Origin: Candidatus Zixiibacteriota bacterium
GTDB taxonomy: Bacteria > Zixibacteria > MSB-5A5 > GN15 > FEB-12
Direction of reading: 5' to 3'
DNA: 10,760 nt
NCBI GenBank assembly: GCA_016213305.1
Contig: JACRAV010000362.1
Span: 1-10,760, forward strand
Shown: piece by piece, positions 7,075 to 10,760 of the stretch
Position numbering within the stretch: position 1 is the first letter of the stretch
How the letters are laid out: the number at the start of each line of letters is the position of its first letter
The notes under the pieces: generated by a model
Seen by the model: the letters and a program-made list of their open reading frames with translations, nothing else
What the model was told of the DNA's origin: nothing
Database searches by the model: none
Made by a program: the position numbers and the translations under genes

Positions 7075-8389
7075 ATACTGGAGAACCCACGAGGTCATAT
7101 CCTTCGACCTCGGTCACTTTTACCGTCATCATATCTCCAACCCGAAGACCGCGGCCGTGCACATACACGCTCTGGTCAACCTCGGGACAGTCGCCGCCCG
7201 ACCGGCCAAGAGCTGGACCAGTGGCATCGATTTCGTCAATAATAACCGGCAGAGTTTTCCCCACCAGGGCGGCATTCTTCGCCAGCGCAATTTCCCTCTG
7301 AATCGACATGACAATCTCGATCCGTTCCGCTTTCACCTCATCGGACGCCTGATCGCCGTAATCGGCGGCGGGCGTTCCTTCCTCGGCAGAATACGCAAAT
7401 ACTCCCAGCCGATCAAACTGAGATTCCTCGATAAAGTCACATAATTCGCCGAAATCGGATTCAGTTTCGCCGGGGAATCCGACTATGAAAGTGGTCCTGA
7501 TCGTCGCGTGGGGTACTCGAGAGCGGATTTCTCCCATCAGCCGTTCGATTCCGGGCCGATCGATCTGGCGATGCATCCGATCAAGGATGCGGGAATTGAT
7601 ATGCTGAAGCGGCAGGTCGAAATACGGCAGGACCTTTGTGCCGCTACCGAAGTAATCGATCACCTCGTTGTCGAGTTTAGCCGGATAAAGGTACATCGGG
7701 CGAATCCATACCACCCCGTCCACCGCGTTCAGTTCTTTCAGGAGATCAACAAGCGCTGGTGTCCCCGGCAGATCGTACCCCCACAGCGTCGCTTCCTGCG
7801 ACACCAGAATAAGTTCCTTCTTGCCGTTAGCGGCCAGAAACCGGGCTTCGTTAACAATCGACGCCATCGGTCGCGAACGGAATTTCCCCCTCATCCCGGG
7901 AATGGCGCAGTAGGTACAACCACGATCACACCCATCGGAAATCTTAAGGTAGGCGTACGGATATCCGTCGCTGATATAGCGGTGTTTCCACGACAGGTAC
8001 CCCAGCTTTCGGGATTCAATCCTGACTGTCCTTTCCAGTTTGGTGGAGCCGGTTACTGCCTGCGCCAGCGAATCGAGCGCCCCGTGACCGAACGCCCCAT
8101 CCAGCTCCGGCATTTCGGCAAGCATTTCATCGCCGTTGCGCTGTGTCAGACAGCCGGTGGCATACAACGTTTGTAATTGCCCGATTTTTTTGAGGGCCGC
8201 CAGACGCAGGATTTCGTTGATCGATTCTTCCTTGGCTGTCTGGATGAACCCACAGGTGTTGACAATGACCGACTCGGCCTCTTCCGCCGACGCGGCCGGT
8301 TGATGGCCGGCGTCGATCAGACGGGCGGCAATGTAGTCGCCGTCCACGTCGTTTTTCGGACAGCCCAATTTGTGTACGTAAAACCGCAT
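7073..8389 (-). CDS. rimO: Ribosomal protein S12 methylthiotransferase (radical SAM)
   Basis: RimO adds a methylthio group to the beta-carbon of a conserved Asp in ribosomal protein S12, using two 4Fe-4S clusters. The 438-residue protein has the N-terminal cluster domain with Cys10 (KLGCPKND), Cys46 (VNTCGF) and Cys80 (ATGCLTQR). The radical SAM core carries CDRGCTYC at 154-161 (CX3CX2C) followed by AIPGMRGKFRSRP. A C-terminal TRAM domain starts near 370 and includes GRSGGDCPEVDQSVYV. The LGCPKN opening, IPGMRGKFRSRP and the CPEVD element point to RimO, not the tRNA enzymes MiaB or MtaB. The segment usually read QDTT is QEAT here (198-201), a mild variation. The ATG at 8389 lies one base after the lolA stop, with only a weak purine stretch before it, so translation is probably coupled. 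Confidence 0.95.
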   Translation of the reverse strand: MRFYVHKLGCPKNDVDGDYIAARLIDAGHQPAASAEEAESVIVNTCGFIQTAKEESINEILRLAALKKIGQLQTLYATGCLTQRNGDEMLAEMPELDGAFGHGALDSLAQAVTGSTKLERTVRIESRKLGYLSWKHRYISDGYPYAYLKISDGCDRGCTYCAIPGMRGKFRSRPMASIVNEARFLAANGKKELILVSQEATLWGYDLPGTPALVDLLKELNAVDGVVWIRPMYLYPAKLDNEVIDYFGSGTKVLPYFDLPLQHINSRILDRMHRQIDRPGIERLMGEIRSRVPHATIRTTFIVGFPGETESDFGELCDFIEESQFDRLGVFAYSAEEGTPAADYGDQASDEVKAERIEIVMSIQREIALAKNAALVGKTLPVIIDEIDATGPALGRSGGDCPEVDQSVYVHGRGLRVGDMMTVKVTEVEGYDLVGSPV

Positions 8390-8390
8390 G

Positions 8391-9014
8391 CTACTTCAGT
8401 CTCATTCGTTCAGCCGAATCAGGAAACTCCGGAACAAATACTGTCGAATCACATCCGCCGGTCAACGACTGCTCCCGGAACACAATCCGATTCTTCTCCT
8501 CGTTGACGTCGAAATACTCGATCGTGCGGATGGCGCTTTTGCGCCGATCGATCGTCACCACAAGCGAGTCCGGGACATTGTCGTATCCGGAGGTCGATTT
8601 GACCAGGCGGTAGGTCGAGTCGGGACGTAGTATAGCGGTTTTGTAGATTTCGTCAAGCCGGGTGATGAAGGAAACTTCGGCCCCAAACCGGTCATCGGGA
8701 TCGAGTCGCTCGATCACCACCTGATTGTTGTCATGGGAATAGCTGTAGAGATCGACGCCGTCAAACAGATACTTGTCTTTGCCCAGCACGACTTTGTACT
8801 TCCCGGAGCCGGCGATGACAGCCGATCCGGCCACCGAGTCCACCGTCTCAAATACCGATGATTCGATGATACTGATGAAGTTGATCTTCACGCAGGCGGC
8901 TTTGCGGTAGGCCTGCTTGATGGCGTCGAACGTGTCGGCCCGGACACCCCCGCCCGCCAGTCCGACCAGCAGGGTTAGGGCAACTATTCGAATGGCATTA
9001 CCCGGCATATTCAT
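8391..9014 (-). CDS. lolA: LolA-like outer-membrane lipoprotein carrier
   Basis: LolA carries lipoproteins through the periplasm from the LolCDE transporter to the outer membrane. The 207-residue precursor has a signal peptide with a hydrophobic core at 8-20 and a likely VRA|D cleavage after residue 26. The mature part follows the family pattern: an initial helix (FDAIKQAYRKA), a strand rich in Ile and Ser (INFISII), GSAVIAGSGKYKV, then YLFDGVDLYSYSHDNNQVVIERL near 82-104, equivalent to the DGxxxWxYxxxxxQV region, then a helix and strands ending in VFVPEFPDSAERMRLK. Sequence similarity is low, so the call leans also on position: lolA directly follows ftsK in E. coli and many relatives. The ATG at 9014 is used here; a second ATG at 9008 is possible. 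No Shine-Dalgarno is apparent in the 24-base gap after ftsK. Confidence 0.82.
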   Translation of the reverse strand: MNMPGNAIRIVALTLLVGLAGGGVRADTFDAIKQAYRKAACVKINFISIIESSVFETVDSVAGSAVIAGSGKYKVVLGKDKYLFDGVDLYSYSHDNNQVVIERLDPDDRFGAEVSFITRLDEIYKTAILRPDSTYRLVKSTSGYDNVPDSLVVTIDRRKSAIRTIEYFDVNEEKNRIVFREQSLTGGCDSTVFVPEFPDSAERMRLK

Positions 9015-9038
9015 TATACGCGAGAAGGGATAAAGTGT

Positions 9039-10760
9039 TTATTGTGCATCGCCGGCGGGCTGACGGCTTGGTCGGGCGGCTCCCAGCGAATCGAGAAATG
9101 ATTTGTCAACCACCACTTCCCGCGCTTTGGAACCGTCGAACGGCGACACCACCCCCGCCTGCTCCAATTTATCAATCAGTCGCGCCGCCCGTTGATATCC
9201 GATCCCCAGCCGGCGCTGGAGCAGGGAGACCGATCCCTGTTTGTGGCGAATGACCACTTCACAGGCCTCGCGGAACAACGGATCGCCGGTATCGATCTCT
9301 CCCTCAGACGAGTCCTCGCTGGACTGCGAAATGCCCTCCAACGCCAGCATCGGGATTCCCTGCTCATTGATGAACGTGACAATTCGCTCGGTTTCCTCGC
9401 TGGAAATGTATGCGCCGTGAACGCGTTGCGGCTCCGGCTGACCGGTTGACAGAAACAGCATGTCACCCGAACCGAGCAATTTCTCGGCGCCGTTGCCGTC
9501 GATAATCGTCCGGCTGTCAACTTTCGAGGCCACCTGAAACGCCACGCGAGCCGGGAAATTGGCTTTGATCAAACCGGTAATGACATCCACCGACGGCCGC
9601 TGGGTGGCCAGGATCAGGTGAATGCCGACCGCGCGCGCCATTTGGGCCAGTCGCGTGATGAGCATTTCGGTGCGGCTTGAAGTCGAGGACATCATCAGGT
9701 CGGCCAGTTCGTCGACAAAGACAACGATATACGGTTGCTTGGTTTCCTCGGTGGGTTGTCGGCGGTTATAGTCCTCGATATTTCTGACCGAGGCCGCCGC
9801 GAAACGACGGTACCGGCTTTCCATTTCATTGACGATATCGGAGAGCACCTTCTCGGCCCCTTTGGGCTTGGTGACCACCGGCCGGCCAAGGTGCGGAATG
9901 CCCGCATAGACCGACAATTCAAGCATTTTGGGATCGATGAACACAAACCTGACCTGATGCGGATGCAGTCGATACAAAAGCGAGGTGATCAGCATGTTCA
10001 TACAGACCGATTTCCCCGACCCGGTCGCCCCGGCGATCAGCAAGTGGGGCATTTTGGTCAGATCGGCGACAAACGGTTTGCCGGCGGTATTTTTGCCCAT
10101 GGCGAGCGGTAATCGAATGGCCGGATTGTTGAACTCTTCGGTTTCAAAAATGTCGCGGGCATAGACGGTTTGCGGGTTCCGGTTGGGGATCTCCACACCG
10201 ACGGCGGCCTTGCCCGGAATCGGGGCGATGATGCGAATCCGTTTGGCTTTGAGCGCCAGCGCCAGATCGTCGGACAGGCCGATAATTTGATTTACCTTAA
10301 TCCCCGCCGCCGGTTTGAACTCATAACGGGTGATCACCGGACCGGGAAACCGCTCAATCGGTCCTTCGATCTTAATGCCGAACGTCTCCAGCGTTTCCTG
10401 AAGCATCCGGGCGGTCATCTGAAGCTCCTCTGCGCCGACAGCCGTGCCGGGGTTGGGATTGGTCAGTAAGAGGTCCAGACCCGGATACTTGTACTCGAAC
10501 GATTTGATCTGGACCGGCTCGGCCAGGCGCTTGATCGTGGCTTTCCCACGCCCGGCCTTCTTCTTTTCAGTTATTGGACCAAGATCAAGCTCGGCCTGCT
10601 CGGGAGATACGTCAATCGACGGAGTATAGTCTTTCTCTTCAACCGGCTCCGCTTCCGACTCTTCATCAAGCTCATCTGATTCCGATTTACGCCACGAAAA
10701 GGTCAACAGGGTACGAAGCCCGCCGAACATCCATTGATATGCCCGCTTGAGATACTCCAA
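9039..10760 (-). CDS. ftsK: DNA translocase FtsK, 3' portion (N-terminal membrane domain beyond the right edge)
   Basis: FtsK is a septal ATP-driven DNA pump that clears chromosome termini from the division plane and activates XerCD recombination at dif. The frame is open to the window edge. The leading TTG codon there is probably internal, because the usual four membrane segments are missing. Counting from the edge: a membrane-proximal stretch (1-25), an acidic linker (26-65, rich in Glu and Asp), the alpha domain (about 95-200, with FPGPVITRYEFKP), Walker A GATGSGKS at 244-251, Walker B IVVFVDE at 345-351, a conserved LATQRPSVDVITGLIKANFP near 384-403, and the C-terminal winged-helix gamma domain at about 492-552 (QGSVSLLQRRLGIGYQRAA, GVVSPFDGSKAREV), which reads the orienting KOPS sequences. 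A polar tail of about 20 residues follows. The linker is short, so this resembles the shorter SpoIIIE-type members. Confidence 0.97.
   Translation of the reverse strand: MEYLKRAYQWMFGGLRTLLTFSWRKSESDELDEESEAEPVEEKDYTPSIDVSPEQAELDLGPITEKKKAGRGKATIKRLAEPVQIKSFEYKYPGLDLLLTNPNPGTAVGAEELQMTARMLQETLETFGIKIEGPIERFPGPVITRYEFKPAAGIKVNQIIGLSDDLALALKAKRIRIIAPIPGKAAVGVEIPNRNPQTVYARDIFETEEFNNPAIRLPLAMGKNTAGKPFVADLTKMPHLLIAGATGSGKSVCMNMLITSLLYRLHPHQVRFVFIDPKMLELSVYAGIPHLGRPVVTKPKGAEKVLSDIVNEMESRYRRFAAASVRNIEDYNRRQPTEETKQPYIVVFVDELADLMMSSTSSRTEMLITRLAQMARAVGIHLILATQRPSVDVITGLIKANFPARVAFQVASKVDSRTIIDGNGAEKLLGSGDMLFLSTGQPEPQRVHGAYISSEETERIVTFINEQGIPMLALEGISQSSEDSSEGEIDTGDPLFREACEVVIRHKQGSVSLLQRRLGIGYQRAARLIDKLEQAGVVSPFDGSKAREVVVDKSFLDSLGAARPSRQPAGDAQ

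Noticed and set aside
10758..10760. TTG at the right edge as the true start of ftsK
   Set aside because: FtsK normally has four membrane segments before the region seen here, so the codon is most likely internal and the gene is cut by the window.
1..10760. CRISPR arrays, insertion sequences, tRNA or rRNA genes, phage or defence genes
   Set aside because: No regularly spaced repeats, terminal inverted repeats, transposase motifs or RNA gene signatures were seen; coding sequence fills nearly the whole window.

Overview
The window is a dense stretch of a bacterial chromosome. All ten recognisable genes lie on the minus strand, so the transcript runs from high to low coordinates. Nine of the ten are assignable to families; the tenth is an unassigned outer-membrane-type barrel. 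No RNA gene, mobile element, CRISPR array, terminator hairpin or plus-strand gene could be supported, and no gap between genes exceeds about 50 bases. The organism is a diderm (Gram-negative) bacterium: it has a BamD-type lipoprotein, a LolA-type periplasmic lipoprotein carrier and an exported beta-barrel-like protein. Base composition is moderately GC-rich and even throughout. Protein divergence and the unusual gene order (ftsK-lolA-rimO-SLT-bamD-nadD-polA-barrel-coaE-transketolase) suggest a less-studied diderm lineage, perhaps in or near the FCB/Zixibacteria-like candidate phyla. That placement is inference only.

Layout in transcription order: the 3' part of ftsK (DNA translocase; its membrane domain lies beyond the right edge); lolA 24 bases later; rimO starting one base after the lolA stop; a membrane-anchored lytic transglycosylase whose Shine-Dalgarno overlaps the rimO stop; a bamD-like TPR lipoprotein joined by a GTGA overlap; nadD, which begins inside the end of bamD; polA joined by an ATGA overlap; a small exported barrel-like protein; coaE; and the 5' part of a transketolase N-terminal subunit gene running off the left edge.

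The genes fall into three themes. Envelope and division: FtsK moves DNA through the septum, LolA carries lipoproteins to the outer membrane, the BamD-like lipoprotein belongs to the barrel-assembly machine, the lytic transglycosylase cuts peptidoglycan, and the barrel protein is a possible client of the Bam machine. Cofactor and carbon metabolism: NadD (NAD), CoaE (coenzyme A), transketolase (pentose phosphate pathway). Information processing: PolA (repair and Okazaki-fragment maturation) and RimO (ribosomal protein S12 modification). The tight spacing suggests one or a few long transcripts with coupled translation. I see no new defence or mobile system here; the items worth a second look are architectural and syntenic, not a clear new system.
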